Assembly: GCA_963666765.1 (NCBI GenBank)
Contig: OY762933.1
Location: 1,736,001-1,800,000 of the forward strand
Length of the DNA stretch: 64,000 nucleotides
Direction of reading: 5' to 3'
DNA from: Foliamicus sp963666765
Lineage (GTDB): Bacteria > Pseudomonadota > Gammaproteobacteria > Steroidobacterales > Foliamicaceae
The notes under the pieces are model-generated. The model was not told the DNA's origin. It ran no database searches and saw nothing but the letters and a program-made list of their open reading frames with translations. The translations under genes were made by a program, and so were the position numbers. Shown in pieces: positions 50,298-58,782 of the stretch; the stretch's first letter is position 1; each line of letters opens with the position of its first letter.

Positions 50298-50711
50298 CTA
50301 TTCCTCGGAAACAGTTTCTGTAATTACCTTCTGGATGAATTCCCTGACCTGGCGTGGGCTCAGCCCCGCTTCCCCGGCCTCCTGAATGGCCAATCGAATC
50401 ATCGTTTCCGCGTGCTTCTTTTTTGCTTCACGGCTGCGCGCGCGACCGTCGGCGGCGACGAAGGTGCCGAGTCCCTGGCGGCGGTAGATGATTCCTTCTC
50501 TTTCCAGCTCCTCATACGCACGGCGCACGGTGATGATGCTGACCAGGAGCTGCTCCGCAAGCAGGCGGAAGGACGGCAGCGCGATCCCGCCCGCCAGACG
50601 ACCCTCGCCGATTTCGCGCTTGAAGCCCGTGACGATCTGCTGATACAGCGCGCCGGTCGCGGCCGGTGAGATGGGACCGATCTGGACCGCGATTTCTCTC
50701 GGCTCATTCAT
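50298..50711 (-). CDS. GntR-family regulator, YtrA type
   Basis: The 137-residue protein (MNEPREIAVQIGPISPAATG at the start) contains a winged helix-turn-helix of GntR type: ALYQQIVTGFKREIGEGRLA, LPSFRLLAEQLLVSIITVRR and AYEELEREGIIYRRQGLGTF. The short C-terminus without ligand domain is that of the YtrA subfamily. An upstream in-frame TTG/ATG extension was rejected because it runs through the operator palindrome. It heads the operon with the ABC ATPase and is probably autoregulated. Confidence 0.9.
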   Translation of the reverse strand: MNEPREIAVQIGPISPAATGALYQQIVTGFKREIGEGRLAGGIALPSFRLLAEQLLVSIITVRRAYEELEREGIIYRRQGLGTFVAADGRARSREAKKKHAETMIRLAIQEAGEAGLSPRQVREFIQKVITETVSEE

Positions 50712-50719
50712 TCTAGTAT

Positions 50720-50736
50720 GTATATATAACATATAC
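50720..50736. promoter_or_regulatory. Candidate operator of the YtrA-type regulator
   Basis: A perfect palindrome GTATAT-N5-ATATAC lies 9 bases before the regulator's ATG, in an unusually AT-rich patch of this GC-rich DNA. GntR proteins of the YtrA type bind GT...AC palindromes, so this is a good autoregulatory site. The AT-rich words may also hold the -10 box. Confidence 0.6.
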
Positions 50737-50791
50737 AGTTGAGCAAGACAACGCGAAGGGGCCCTCGGGATGCTCCCGACGGAGCGGCGGC

Positions 50792-51064
50792 CTATTGCCT
50801 GAACAGGTCCGAGTGGGAGCCGGTGCGCACCAGGTGCAATTCCTCGCGGGAGACCCGATAAATCAACAGCCAGTCCGGCTCGATGTGAATCTCCCTATAG
50901 CCTTTCCACAGCCCTCTTAACGGGTGATCCGAATAGTGGGCAGGCAAGGGTTCCTGCCGAATCAACAGATCCAACAGGCGGCGCAGCTTTGACAGATCCT
51001 TGCCGCGTTTTCTGGTTTTTCGTATGTCGCGTTTGAATTGGCTGGACCGAACCGGCGTCAGCAT
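50792..51064 (-). CDS. yafQ: YafQ-like mRNA-interferase toxin
   Basis: The 90-residue RelE-superfamily toxin has the YafQ pattern: PVRSSQFKRDIRKTRKRGKD, PLPAHYSDHPLRGLWKGYRE and DWLLIYRVSREELHLVRTGS, ending HSDLF. YafQ cuts mRNA on the ribosome. The catalytic-type His and Asp residues (HYSDH, HSDLF) are present, so it should be active. It follows the DinJ-like antitoxin by one base. Confidence 0.9.
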   Translation of the reverse strand: MLTPVRSSQFKRDIRKTRKRGKDLSKLRRLLDLLIRQEPLPAHYSDHPLRGLWKGYREIHIEPDWLLIYRVSREELHLVRTGSHSDLFRQ

Positions 51065-51065
51065 T

Positions 51066-51323
51066 TCATACGCCGAGGTCCTCGTACAGCTCTTCCGCGC
51101 TGTCGAAACTCTTGCCCTTGCCCTGTTCCAACTCGTCCATTGCTTTCCTGGTGGTTGGATTGGGCGCCTGAAGAATGAAGGGCAGCCGTCTCTCGTTGGC
51201 GACTCGGATCAGGAGCAACCGAATCGCGTCGGAAACCGACAATCCCATGGCCTGGAGCGCTTCCGCAGCTCGCTGCTTTGTGTCGCTGTCGATACGTGCG
51301 CGCACTACCGTATCCGTGCTCAT
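51066..51323 (-). CDS. dinJ: DinJ/RelB-like antitoxin
   Basis: The 85-residue protein starts MSTDTVVRARIDSDTKQRAA, a ribbon-helix-helix DNA-binding domain, with MGLSVSDAIRLLLIRVANER and a C-terminal toxin-binding region ending SAEELYEDLGV. It neutralises the YafQ-like toxin just downstream and represses its own promoter in known systems. The ATG was chosen for the family-typical N-terminus; the frame is open 18 codons further up. Confidence 0.9.
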   Translation of the reverse strand: MSTDTVVRARIDSDTKQRAAEALQAMGLSVSDAIRLLLIRVANERRLPFILQAPNPTTRKAMDELEQGKGKSFDSAEELYEDLGV

Positions 51324-51348
51324 GTGCGGTCTCCAAGTGTGTGGTCCT

Positions 51349-51377
51349 ATTGTGGCTACACTGGAGCTACAAATCAA
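51349..51377 (-). promoter_or_regulatory. Candidate promoter of the dinJ-yafQ pair
   Basis: On the minus strand TTGATT (-35) is followed after 17 bases by CACAAT (-10), each with 4 of 6 consensus matches, about 25 bases before the dinJ ATG. GTAGC-type words repeat between the boxes and may belong to the antitoxin-binding site. Weak but well placed. Confidence 0.4.
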
Positions 51378-51421
51378 GGGCTGGGCGGGACGCCCTCGTT
51401 CCCGGCTAATCGCTCTCGCGA

Positions 51422-53455
51422 CTAGTCGTCGCTGGGCTTGAAGGCTTCTTCGAGGGACTTCTGGATGAGCGGCGGCGCGATGGCGTAGTGGTCAAATTCC
51501 ATGGTGTAGGCGCCCTCGCCCCCGGTCATTGATTTCAGCCGGGTCTGGAAGTCGCCGAGTTCGCCGATCGGCGCCTCGGCGGAAATGATCACCTGGTTGC
51601 CGGGTACGGAGTTGTTGCCGCTGATGCGGCCGCGCGAACCGGACAGGTGGCCGGCGATGTCGCCCATGTGCTGCCCCGGAGTGGTGACCTCGATCTTCGC
51701 AATCGGCTCCAGCACGATGGGCCGCGCCTTGCTGATCGCGTCGAGAAAAGCCTTCTTGCCCGCGGCAACGAAAGCGACTTCCTTGGAATCGACAGGATGG
51801 TGCTTGCCGTCGTACACGGTCACGCGGATGTCCTGGAGGGGATAGCCGGCCACGGCGCCTTCCAGCAGTACCTGGCGCACACCCTTCTCCACCGCGGGCA
51901 TGAACTGCGACGGGATTACGCCTCCGACCACCTTGTTTACGAACTCGAAGCCGCCGCCGCGCGGCAGCGGTTCGATGTTGAGGAACACTTCGCCGAACTG
52001 GCCGGCGCCGCCGGTCTGCTTCTTGTGGCGATGATGCCCCTCGGCCTTCTTCGTAACCGTCTCGCGGTAGGCGATACGCGGCTGCCGGGTCTCGACCTCC
52101 AGGTTGAACTCCTCGCGCATCCGGTCGAGGATGACCCTGAGGTGCAGCTCGCCCATGCCGCGCAGGACGGTCTCGTTGGCCTGCGTGTCGAATTCCAGCA
52201 GCAGGCTGGGGTCCTCGGACGTAAGCTTGGCCAACGCGTCGGACAGCTTTTTCTCGTCGCCGCGGCGCGTCAGTTCCAGCACCACGCCGTGCATCGGCGC
52301 CGGAAGAGGCGCGTCCCCGAACTTCAGCCGGTCATGCGCGTGTTCCGCATGCAGCACGCCTGCGTAGGCCAGTTCGTTGATCTTCGAAAGCGCCGCGATG
52401 CCGCCGGGGCCGACCGACTGGACTTCCAGGGACTCGGCGCCCTGCAGCGCGTACAGGTGCGCCGCCTTGATCGCCTTGCGCTGGTCGTCGAGATAAAGCG
52501 AGTCGCCCACGTTCACCTGGCCCTGAAATACCCGGAAAACACCCATCTTTCCGACGTACGGATCGACATTGATCTTGAACAGCAGCGCGACCGTGTCCTC
52601 ATCCTTGTCCGCCTTCAGCGTGACCGCCTCGCCGTCCAGCGAGCAGGCCGGCGGATTGCCCTCGCGCGGCGACGGCGCAAGTTCGTTCATGACGTTGAGG
52701 AGCTGGTTGATGCCGGACCCGGTGGCGGCGGAGACGAAACACACCGGAACCAGGTGGCCGCGGCGCAGCGCGCGCTCAAACGCGCCGTGAAGCTGCTCCG
52801 GGTTCATGTCCTCGCCCTCTTCCAGGTACAGCTCCATCAGTTCGTCGTCGAGCTCCACGACCTGGTCCACGATGGCGGTGTGAGCCCCGGCGACGGAATC
52901 GAAGTCCGTGTCGGCGTCTTCGGGCTTGAAATAGCAGTCGGCGACGCGCTCGGCGCCGTCGGCCGGCAGGTTCAGCGGAATGCACTCGCGCCCGAAGGAC
53001 TCGCGGATCTGCTCCATCAGCCCCGGCAGGTCGGCGGTCTCGCTGTCGATATGGCTGACCACGATGAACCGCGCCAGCTTCATCTCTTCGGCCGCGGCCA
53101 TCGCCCGACGGGTCATGAGTTCGATGCCGGAGGAGGCGTTGATGACCACCATGGCGGTCTCCGCGGCGGGCAGCACGCTCAGCGCCCGCCCGGCGAAATC
53201 GGCCGAACCCGGCGTGTCCATCAGGTTGATGCGGGCGCCGTCGTGCTCGAAGTGGCAAAAGGCGACATCGGCGGAATACTGCAGCCGCTTTTCTTCCGGA
53301 CGGTAGTCGCACACGGTGCTGCCGCGTTCGATGCTTCCCGGCGTCTTGATCGCACCGGCGGCCGCCAGCAGTTTCTCGGCCAGCACGGTCTTGCCGGCGC
53401 CGGAATGGCCGAGCAGAACGATGTTGCGGATGGAAGCGGTGGATGGTTGGGTCAT
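51422..53455 (-). CDS. EF-G-like protein lacking key GTPase residues
   Basis: The 677-residue product aligns with EF-G in all domains, including LVEVETRQPRIAYRE-type domain IV start, KKQTGGAGQFGEVFLNIEPL and VGGVIPSQFMPAVEKGVRQV. Walker A is GHSGAGKT. The G3 motif reads DTPGSADF, with Ser in place of the catalytic His, and G4 reads SHID instead of NKxD. It belongs to the EF-G-like group seen beside true EF-G in many bacteria. GTP binding or hydrolysis is doubtful and its role is unknown. The true fusA is in the str operon. Confidence 0.9.
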   Translation of the reverse strand: MTQPSTASIRNIVLLGHSGAGKTVLAEKLLAAAGAIKTPGSIERGSTVCDYRPEEKRLQYSADVAFCHFEHDGARINLMDTPGSADFAGRALSVLPAAETAMVVINASSGIELMTRRAMAAAEEMKLARFIVVSHIDSETADLPGLMEQIRESFGRECIPLNLPADGAERVADCYFKPEDADTDFDSVAGAHTAIVDQVVELDDELMELYLEEGEDMNPEQLHGAFERALRRGHLVPVCFVSAATGSGINQLLNVMNELAPSPREGNPPACSLDGEAVTLKADKDEDTVALLFKINVDPYVGKMGVFRVFQGQVNVGDSLYLDDQRKAIKAAHLYALQGAESLEVQSVGPGGIAALSKINELAYAGVLHAEHAHDRLKFGDAPLPAPMHGVVLELTRRGDEKKLSDALAKLTSEDPSLLLEFDTQANETVLRGMGELHLRVILDRMREEFNLEVETRQPRIAYRETVTKKAEGHHRHKKQTGGAGQFGEVFLNIEPLPRGGGFEFVNKVVGGVIPSQFMPAVEKGVRQVLLEGAVAGYPLQDIRVTVYDGKHHPVDSKEVAFVAAGKKAFLDAISKARPIVLEPIAKIEVTTPGQHMGDIAGHLSGSRGRISGNNSVPGNQVIISAEAPIGELGDFQTRLKSMTGGEGAYTMEFDHYAIAPPLIQKSLEEAFKPSDD

Positions 53456-53498
53456 GCTCGGCAATCCTCGGCTTTACTCAAAGGGGCGCAGGTGGACA

Positions 53499-54119
53499 CT
53501 AGGTGGCGCGGGTTTCCGCCTGCGTTGCCCCGGAACCCTCCGGGTCGCCGGGGGCCTCCATGATCGCCGGCCCGGGTTCCGGCAAGGTCTGATTCTCCAG
53601 GATGTCCTTCAGGTTGTTCAGGCCCTGCTCGTATGCGGGACCGATCATGCCGTCCATCATCAGCCCCACGTAGCGCGCCACCGGGTTGCCGCCCATGTCG
53701 GTCTCCAGGGTCCAGGTGAGGATCGATCCGCCGCCGTCGGCATCGATCAGGTAGTCGGCGCTGGCAAGGCCGCCGGTGCCGAAATCAAGCGCCATGCGCA
53801 CCCTGGAATACGGTTCGCTCAGGGTGATTTCCTGCATGCCGTCTCCCACCTGCGGATGATCGCTGTACCAGATCATGCGCGATCCGGCGCCGGTGTCGGG
53901 CCCCTCGTATACGTAGCGGGTCGCGGGATCTATCTGGGCCCAGGGCTGCCAGCGATTGAACTGCTGAAAGTCGTTGACCATGGTGAACACCGCTTGCGGC
54001 GATGCGTCGATTTCCACCGAGCGCTCGACGCGAACGTCGCGCGGAAGAAGGAAGCCGACGACAAAAAACAACACCAGCAGCGCGACGATGCCAATCAGTA
54101 TTCGCTTGATGATGACCAT
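53499..54119 (-). CDS. Membrane-anchored SRPBCC-family protein
   Basis: The 206-residue protein has an N-terminal membrane helix (about 5-25) followed by a START/SRPBCC-type domain: VERSVEIDASPQAVFTMVND, FNRWQPWAQIDPATRYVYEG and a C-terminal helix GLMMDGMIGPAYEQGLNNL. These domains bind hydrophobic ligands. The ligand is unknown. The tail is Pro/Glu/Ala-rich. It follows the EF-G-like gene region on the same strand and is divergent from the hydrolase gene. Confidence 0.82.
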   Translation of the reverse strand: MVIIKRILIGIVALLVLFFVVGFLLPRDVRVERSVEIDASPQAVFTMVNDFQQFNRWQPWAQIDPATRYVYEGPDTGAGSRMIWYSDHPQVGDGMQEITLSEPYSRVRMALDFGTGGLASADYLIDADGGGSILTWTLETDMGGNPVARYVGLMMDGMIGPAYEQGLNNLKDILENQTLPEPGPAIMEAPGDPEGSGATQAETRAT

Positions 54120-54247
54120 GCGGACCCCTCCCCTTGAAACGTGTTGCCCGCGCGTTGCGCAAGGTGCGCGAATTTACCACAGCCCCGGCTGTTTGAGGCA
54201 ATATGCGCGCTTGAGCCTTGCCTGCCGCAACGAAAAAGGGGAAGTCC

Positions 54248-55099
54248 ATGGCAAACGAAACACCGCTGCGCTTAAGCCGCGCATTCGCCGACACGGCCAC
54301 GGGCCGCATTCACTACCGCTACCACTTTCCGGGTTCCGCGCAAGGCACCCTGCTCATGCTGCATGCCTCGCCCACCTCGTCGTGGAGCATGCGCACCCTG
54401 GGCGGGGCGCTGGGCACCAACCTGAACGTCGTTTGCCCGGACACGCCGGGCAACGGCGACTCGGACGCGCTGGCGGTGGAGCAACCGCGCATCGAAGACT
54501 TCGCCACGGCCATGCTGGCGCTGCTCGACACGCTGGGGATCGAGCGCGCCGCCGCGTACGGCAGCCATACCGGCGCGCACACGGCCATCGAACTGGGAAT
54601 CGCCGCGCCGGAGCGGATCGGCAAGGTCATCCTGGACGGCATCGCGCTGTTCGAGGGCGAGGAGCGCCAGGACATGCTGAGCAACTACGCGCCGGAGGTC
54701 CACCCCGACCTGGAAGGCCGGCACTACCTGTGGGCCTTCCAGTTCATGCGCGACCAGAACATCTTCTTCCCCTGGTTCAAGCGCGACAAGGAGCATCTGC
54801 GCGGCACGGGAATCGTGGCGCCGGAACTGCTGCACGCCGCGACGGTAGAGGTGCTCAAGGCGCTGACCACCTACCACAAGGCCTACCGGGCGGCGTTTTC
54901 GCACCGGGTTCGCGAGCGCATGCCGCTGTTGACCGCCGAGGCGCTGGCGATCTGCGACGAGCAGGACCCGCTGCTGGAACACACCCGCGACGCGGCGGCG
55001 CTGGCCCCCCGCGCGCGCTTCATGACGCTGCCGCCCTACGAGGACCCGGATTTCCTGACCCGAAAGATCGGCGCCATACGGGATTTCGTTGTTGGTTGA
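54248..55099 (+). CDS. Alpha/beta-hydrolase-fold protein with His at the nucleophile position
   Basis: The 283-residue protein starts MANETPLRLSRAFADTATGR, has the oxyanion-type HASPTSSW and the strand-turn-helix segment AAYGSHTGAHTAIELG. In a typical hydrolase this turn is G-x-S-x-G; here it reads G-S-H-T-G, placing His where Ser is expected. I chose the ATG after GGGGA. It might be a catalytically altered or non-hydrolytic member. It stands alone on the plus strand. Confidence 0.8.
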   Translation: MANETPLRLSRAFADTATGRIHYRYHFPGSAQGTLLMLHASPTSSWSMRTLGGALGTNLNVVCPDTPGNGDSDALAVEQPRIEDFATAMLALLDTLGIERAAAYGSHTGAHTAIELGIAAPERIGKVILDGIALFEGEERQDMLSNYAPEVHPDLEGRHYLWAFQFMRDQNIFFPWFKRDKEHLRGTGIVAPELLHAATVEVLKALTTYHKAYRAAFSHRVRERMPLLTAEALAICDEQDPLLEHTRDAAALAPRARFMTLPPYEDPDFLTRKIGAIRDFVVG

Positions 55100-55108
55100 T
55101 CGCTCGGG

Positions 55109-56851
55109 CTAGAGCAGTGGGCCGGGGTCGTCGGGCCCCATCATCGCTTCGCGCAGCACCGGCAGCGGCGCGTGGCCGAGCGACAGCAGCGTCTCGTGAA
55201 ACTCCTTCCAGGCCGCGCGCCCACCCCGGTCCGCGGTCCAGTCCTCGCGCATCTGCACGATGATGAGCTTGCCCAGCGTATAGACGAAGTAGCCGGGGTC
55301 GTAGGTGCCGCGCAGCGCCTGCTGCTCGGCGTTGCCGGGATCCAGGTAGGCCAGCTCCGCGAACATCCGTTGCGAAGTCTCGACGCTCATGCCCTCCACG
55401 TGCAGGCCGATGGACGACAGGAACCGCACGTCGCGCATCAGCGCGTCGAGAATCTGCCCCACCTTCAGCAGCGGCTGTCCCTCGCCCAGTCCCGCCTCCT
55501 GCATCAGCTCCTCGGTGTAGTGGGCCCAGCCTTCACTCAGCATGCCGTTGCGGAGGATTTTGCCGACGAAGTTGTCGGAGCGCTTGACATACAGCGAATG
55601 CAGGAAATGGCCGGGCCAAACTTCATGCACCGAGGTGTTCAGAAGGTCGCCCTCGCCGGGCACGTACTGCCGCTGCACCTCCGGCGGCCATTCCGGATCC
55701 GGGCCGGCGATGTAGTAAATGGCCGGCAGGCCCTTTTCATAGGCGCCCGGTATCTCGATGTAGGCGGCATTGGTGCGCCTGTAGGCGGGCGCCTCCGCCA
55801 CGAAGGCGGTTTCGTCACTTGGAATGCCGATGATGTCCGCCTGGACGAGAAACTCCCTGAGCTCCGGCAGTTGCTCGTTGGCGCGGGCCACGGCGCCCTG
55901 CTCGGGCTTGTCGTTGCGCACCATGGCGGCGCAGTCGGCGATGGTGTTTTCGGGATCGACCTGCCTGCATGTCGTCCGGAGCAGCTCCAGGTTGCGCTCC
56001 AGGTCCCTGTTGGCCACGTTCTTCAGCGTTTTCCAGTCCAGACCGATCCGGTATCGGCGCCAGAGCAGTTCCCGGTAGCGCTCTTCGCCGAGGGCGAAGT
56101 CGCCGGGCGCGTCCTCCAGGCGCAGTTCAAGCCAGGTCTCGACCTCGCGCAGGGCCTGCACGGCCGGCGCCAGCGCCTCGCCGAACGCCGCCTGCAACTC
56201 CTCGTCCGCCACATCGGCGAACAGGCCGGGCGCGTCGTCCTCGAGATGCGAGGCGAGTCCGCCGAAGTTCACCAGCGCGGTGCGAACGAACGGTCGGGGA
56301 AAAGGCGGCTCGAGCGTGCCGCGCATCTGCTGAAGATAGTCCGGAATTTCCCTGAGATGAGCGGTCAGGGCCGCCAGCCGCTCATCCTTTGGCGCGTACT
56401 CGCGCGAGACATACACGCTGGGGCTCAGGGGACCCGCGTACCAGGAGGGGTTGCGCAGGTGCGACTCGGCCACCTCCACGCTGAACAGCATGCCCTCGAT
56501 CGCGGCAACGAGGTGCCGGCGCTCCAACTCCTGTGCCGGGCTTAAGGTTTCGGCGGAAAACTCCTCGCGCGCCCGTTGAACATAGCCCCGCAGCATGTCG
56601 CCGCGCCCGCGGATTGCCTGCGGCGTAACGTCCTGAAGCTGCCCGTCGAATTCGTGCCGGCCGGACCACACGGCGCGGGTCGGCTCGGCCAGGAACAGGT
56701 CTTCGATGAACTCAGCCCGGAATTCTTCCCACCCGGATTCGGCCATGGCAACCTGTTCCTCCCGCGGCGCCTCTCCGCCGCACCCGGCGATCATTCCGGC
56801 CGCTGCCGCCAGGGCGGCTATCAGGCCAGGAGACGTTGCGCGCAGGTTCAT
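55109..56851 (-). CDS. DUF885-family lipoprotein, predicted zinc peptidase
   Basis: The 580-residue product has a lipoprotein signal (lipobox MIAGC, Cys near 24) and the DUF885 zinc motif HEVWPGHFLH (about 452-461, exact position uncertain), followed by a downstream EGWAHYTEELMQEAG with a Glu ligand. The layout matches large exported DUF885 metallopeptidases. I chose the ATG of MNLRATSPGL; the open frame continues upstream through the palindrome (reading SNAAGLLPRA) but that is not a real N-terminus. Confidence 0.85.
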   Translation of the reverse strand: MNLRATSPGLIAALAAAAGMIAGCGGEAPREEQVAMAESGWEEFRAEFIEDLFLAEPTRAVWSGRHEFDGQLQDVTPQAIRGRGDMLRGYVQRAREEFSAETLSPAQELERRHLVAAIEGMLFSVEVAESHLRNPSWYAGPLSPSVYVSREYAPKDERLAALTAHLREIPDYLQQMRGTLEPPFPRPFVRTALVNFGGLASHLEDDAPGLFADVADEELQAAFGEALAPAVQALREVETWLELRLEDAPGDFALGEERYRELLWRRYRIGLDWKTLKNVANRDLERNLELLRTTCRQVDPENTIADCAAMVRNDKPEQGAVARANEQLPELREFLVQADIIGIPSDETAFVAEAPAYRRTNAAYIEIPGAYEKGLPAIYYIAGPDPEWPPEVQRQYVPGEGDLLNTSVHEVWPGHFLHSLYVKRSDNFVGKILRNGMLSEGWAHYTEELMQEAGLGEGQPLLKVGQILDALMRDVRFLSSIGLHVEGMSVETSQRMFAELAYLDPGNAEQQALRGTYDPGYFVYTLGKLIIVQMREDWTADRGGRAAWKEFHETLLSLGHAPLPVLREAMMGPDDPGPLL

Positions 56852-56910
56852 TGGAAGTAGCCTGCAGATTGTATCTGGCCTTCGGGCCAGCGCAGCGGGA
56901 TGACCGGCCC

Positions 56911-57074
56911 TAGCAGCCCGTGGCAGGAGCCCCGCTGCGTTCGACCGGCGATCCATCCCGCCTGGACAGCGTTGCTCGTCGCTTGCATATGCCCGATATG
57001 CGCGCTCCTCGCGCCTTGCCAGGCGGGCGTCTCGCCGGTCTCGGCGCGACGCGGGGTTCTGCCACGGGCTGCTA
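56911..57074. repeat. 164-bp near-perfect palindrome
   Basis: The ends TAGCAGCCCGTGGCAG and CTGCCACGGGCTGCTA are perfect inverted repeats, and most of the intervening sequence also pairs around a centre near 56993 (GCATATGCCCGATATGC). The right end supplies the TAG stop of the cytochrome gene. A single copy of the end occurs at 45104. It has the look of a palindromic or MITE-like element, or of a large bidirectional terminator; no transposase is present. Confidence 0.88.
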
Positions 57075-57533
57075 GTCCTGTTCCTCGAAGCGAAACTCGC
57101 GGTGGCAGTTCCGGCAGGCGTCGGCCAGCCGGCTGAGCGACTGCACCATGAACTCCCGGTCTCCCGACTCGGCCGCCGCCACCAGGTTGCGGCCCTCGCG
57201 TTCGGCTGCTTCGGCCCGGGCCAGGAACTGTTCGGGCCTCTGCCAGATGCCCGGCAGCGCCGACGTATCGCCCTGATCGGACTCCGGCGGAAAAAGCGAA
57301 CTGACCAGTTGCGCGTTCAGCCCCAGGGAGGTGGCCTGGGCTTCGACGTGGTCCTCGTCGAGGTCCAGGTCCACGGTCAGCAGTTCGGTCAATGCGGAAA
57401 GGTGGGCCGCCATGCTCAGCATGACGTCCTTGCGGTAGTCGATCATGCCCTGTTCGTCCGCCGCCGCGGCGGCAAGCAGAACGACGGCCCCGACGGCCGC
57501 CGCGAACGACCGGCTTATGCGCCCCACCCGCAT
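57072..57533 (-). CDS. Small cytochrome with C-terminal haem motif, cytochrome c'-like
   Basis: The 153-residue product has a signal peptide (about 1-25, AAAAADE) and a single c-type haem site CRNCHREFR (about 140-148) near the C-terminus. That is the layout of four-helix cytochromes c'. The body is helical (MLSMAAHLSALTELLTVDL, EREGRNLVAAAESGDREF). Cytochromes c' bind NO or act in electron transfer. It follows the FtsX-type permease by about 30 bases. An earlier ATG seven codons upstream is possible. The stop codon is the first base triplet of the palindrome. Confidence 0.78.
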   Translation of the reverse strand: MRVGRISRSFAAAVGAVVLLAAAAADEQGMIDYRKDVMLSMAAHLSALTELLTVDLDLDEDHVEAQATSLGLNAQLVSSLFPPESDQGDTSALPGIWQRPEQFLARAEAAEREGRNLVAAAESGDREFMVQSLSRLADACRNCHREFRFEEQD

Positions 57534-57566
57534 CGCACCCGCGCGACAGCGCACCGGGACACGACC

Positions 57567-58757
57567 CTAGAGCTCGCGCAGCGCCGCGGTGACCTGCGCG
57601 GTCGCCGCCCGCACCGCGGGGAAGATTCCCCCCACCAGGCCCACGATCAGCGCCGCCACGATCCCCCGGCCCAGGAGGTCCGGCGTCACCGCAAAATTAA
57701 ACACGACCTGGCTGAAACTGGCGGCCAGGGTGGAGGCCTGAAAACCGTTCAGCGCGAACCAGGCGATGGCGCAGCCAAGCACGCCCCCAAGAAACGCCAG
57801 CACGACCGACTCCAGCAGGGTCGCCAGCGCCGTGGGAAAGGAACCGAAGCCGACCGCCCGCAGCGTCGCGAGCTCCCGCGCGCGCGCCGCAATAGAGGCG
57901 TACATGGCGTTGAGCGCGGCAAACACGGCGCCTATGCCCATGAGCACCGAAACGGGCAGACCTATAGTGGTAATCAGCGCAGCCGTATCCTCGGCCTGGT
58001 CGGAGTAGAACTGCTTCTCGCTCCATACGTCCACGCTCAACCGCTGGTCGTCGCCCAGCGCTTCTTCCAGCCGCAGGCGGCCGTCCGGGCCGTCCACACG
58101 AGCGCGCACCACCTGAAAGCCGTTGCCCAGCTGATACGCCGACTGCAGCACGTTGACGTCGCACCACAACTCCGATTCGAACACCGAACCACCGGTCTCG
58201 AACATCCCGGTCACCAGCCACTCGGTCTTCCCGAAGCGGATCGTCTGTCCCGGCTCCAGGCCCACGAACTGATTGCGCGCGCCGCGCCCGACGATCAGCT
58301 CGAACCGCCCCGGAGTGAATTCCCGGCCCTCCGCCAGGCGGTAGTCGTTGCGCAGCGAATAGCCGGTGGGCTGAATGCCGCGCAACGCCACGTTGGCCTC
58401 GGTCCCCGACGACTTGCCTGTGGCGTTGACGATCCAGAACAACTCCGCGGAAACCTCAGGCTCGCCGGCCGCGTCCCGGGCAATACCCGGGGCGAAGCGA
58501 ATCACGTTGGCTTGTTCTCCGTCGAAGCGGCTGTTGAGTTCCGCGGTGGAGCCGCTGCGCAGAACGAGCGCCACGTCTTCCTGACCGGTGCCCTCCATGG
58601 TCTTCTCGAATCCCGAGGCCATGGAAAGCACGCCGGCGAATACGCCGGTGAGCGCCGCGATGCCGGACATGGCCACGGCGGCCGTACCGGGCCTGCGCGG
58701 CAGACTGCGCAGGTTCAGGGCCGCGAGAGCCGCCGTCTGTGTCAGCCAGCCGAACAT
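57567..58757 (-). CDS. FtsX/MacB-type ABC permease, second of two
   Basis: The 396-residue protein has an N-terminal membrane helix (about 23-45), a large periplasmic domain and three C-terminal helices, the MacB/FtsX layout. The segment ARELATLRAVGFGSFPTALA before the last helices is typical of LolC/MacB permeases. It lies between the other permease and the cytochrome gene. Its start MFGWLTQTAALAALNLRSLP marks the short cytoplasmic N-terminus. Confidence 0.88.
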   Translation of the reverse strand: MFGWLTQTAALAALNLRSLPRRPGTAAVAMSGIAALTGVFAGVLSMASGFEKTMEGTGQEDVALVLRSGSTAELNSRFDGEQANVIRFAPGIARDAAGEPEVSAELFWIVNATGKSSGTEANVALRGIQPTGYSLRNDYRLAEGREFTPGRFELIVGRGARNQFVGLEPGQTIRFGKTEWLVTGMFETGGSVFESELWCDVNVLQSAYQLGNGFQVVRARVDGPDGRLRLEEALGDDQRLSVDVWSEKQFYSDQAEDTAALITTIGLPVSVLMGIGAVFAALNAMYASIAARARELATLRAVGFGSFPTALATLLESVVLAFLGGVLGCAIAWFALNGFQASTLAASFSQVVFNFAVTPDLLGRGIVAALIVGLVGGIFPAVRAATAQVTAALREL

Positions 58758-58782
58758 GTGCGCCAGTTCCTGCTAAAGGGCA

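Noticed and set aside
56852..56956. An N-terminal extension of the DUF885 protein reading SNAAGLLPRA
   Set aside because: It would place 35 residues before a perfect lipoprotein signal and is the palindrome read in frame by chance.
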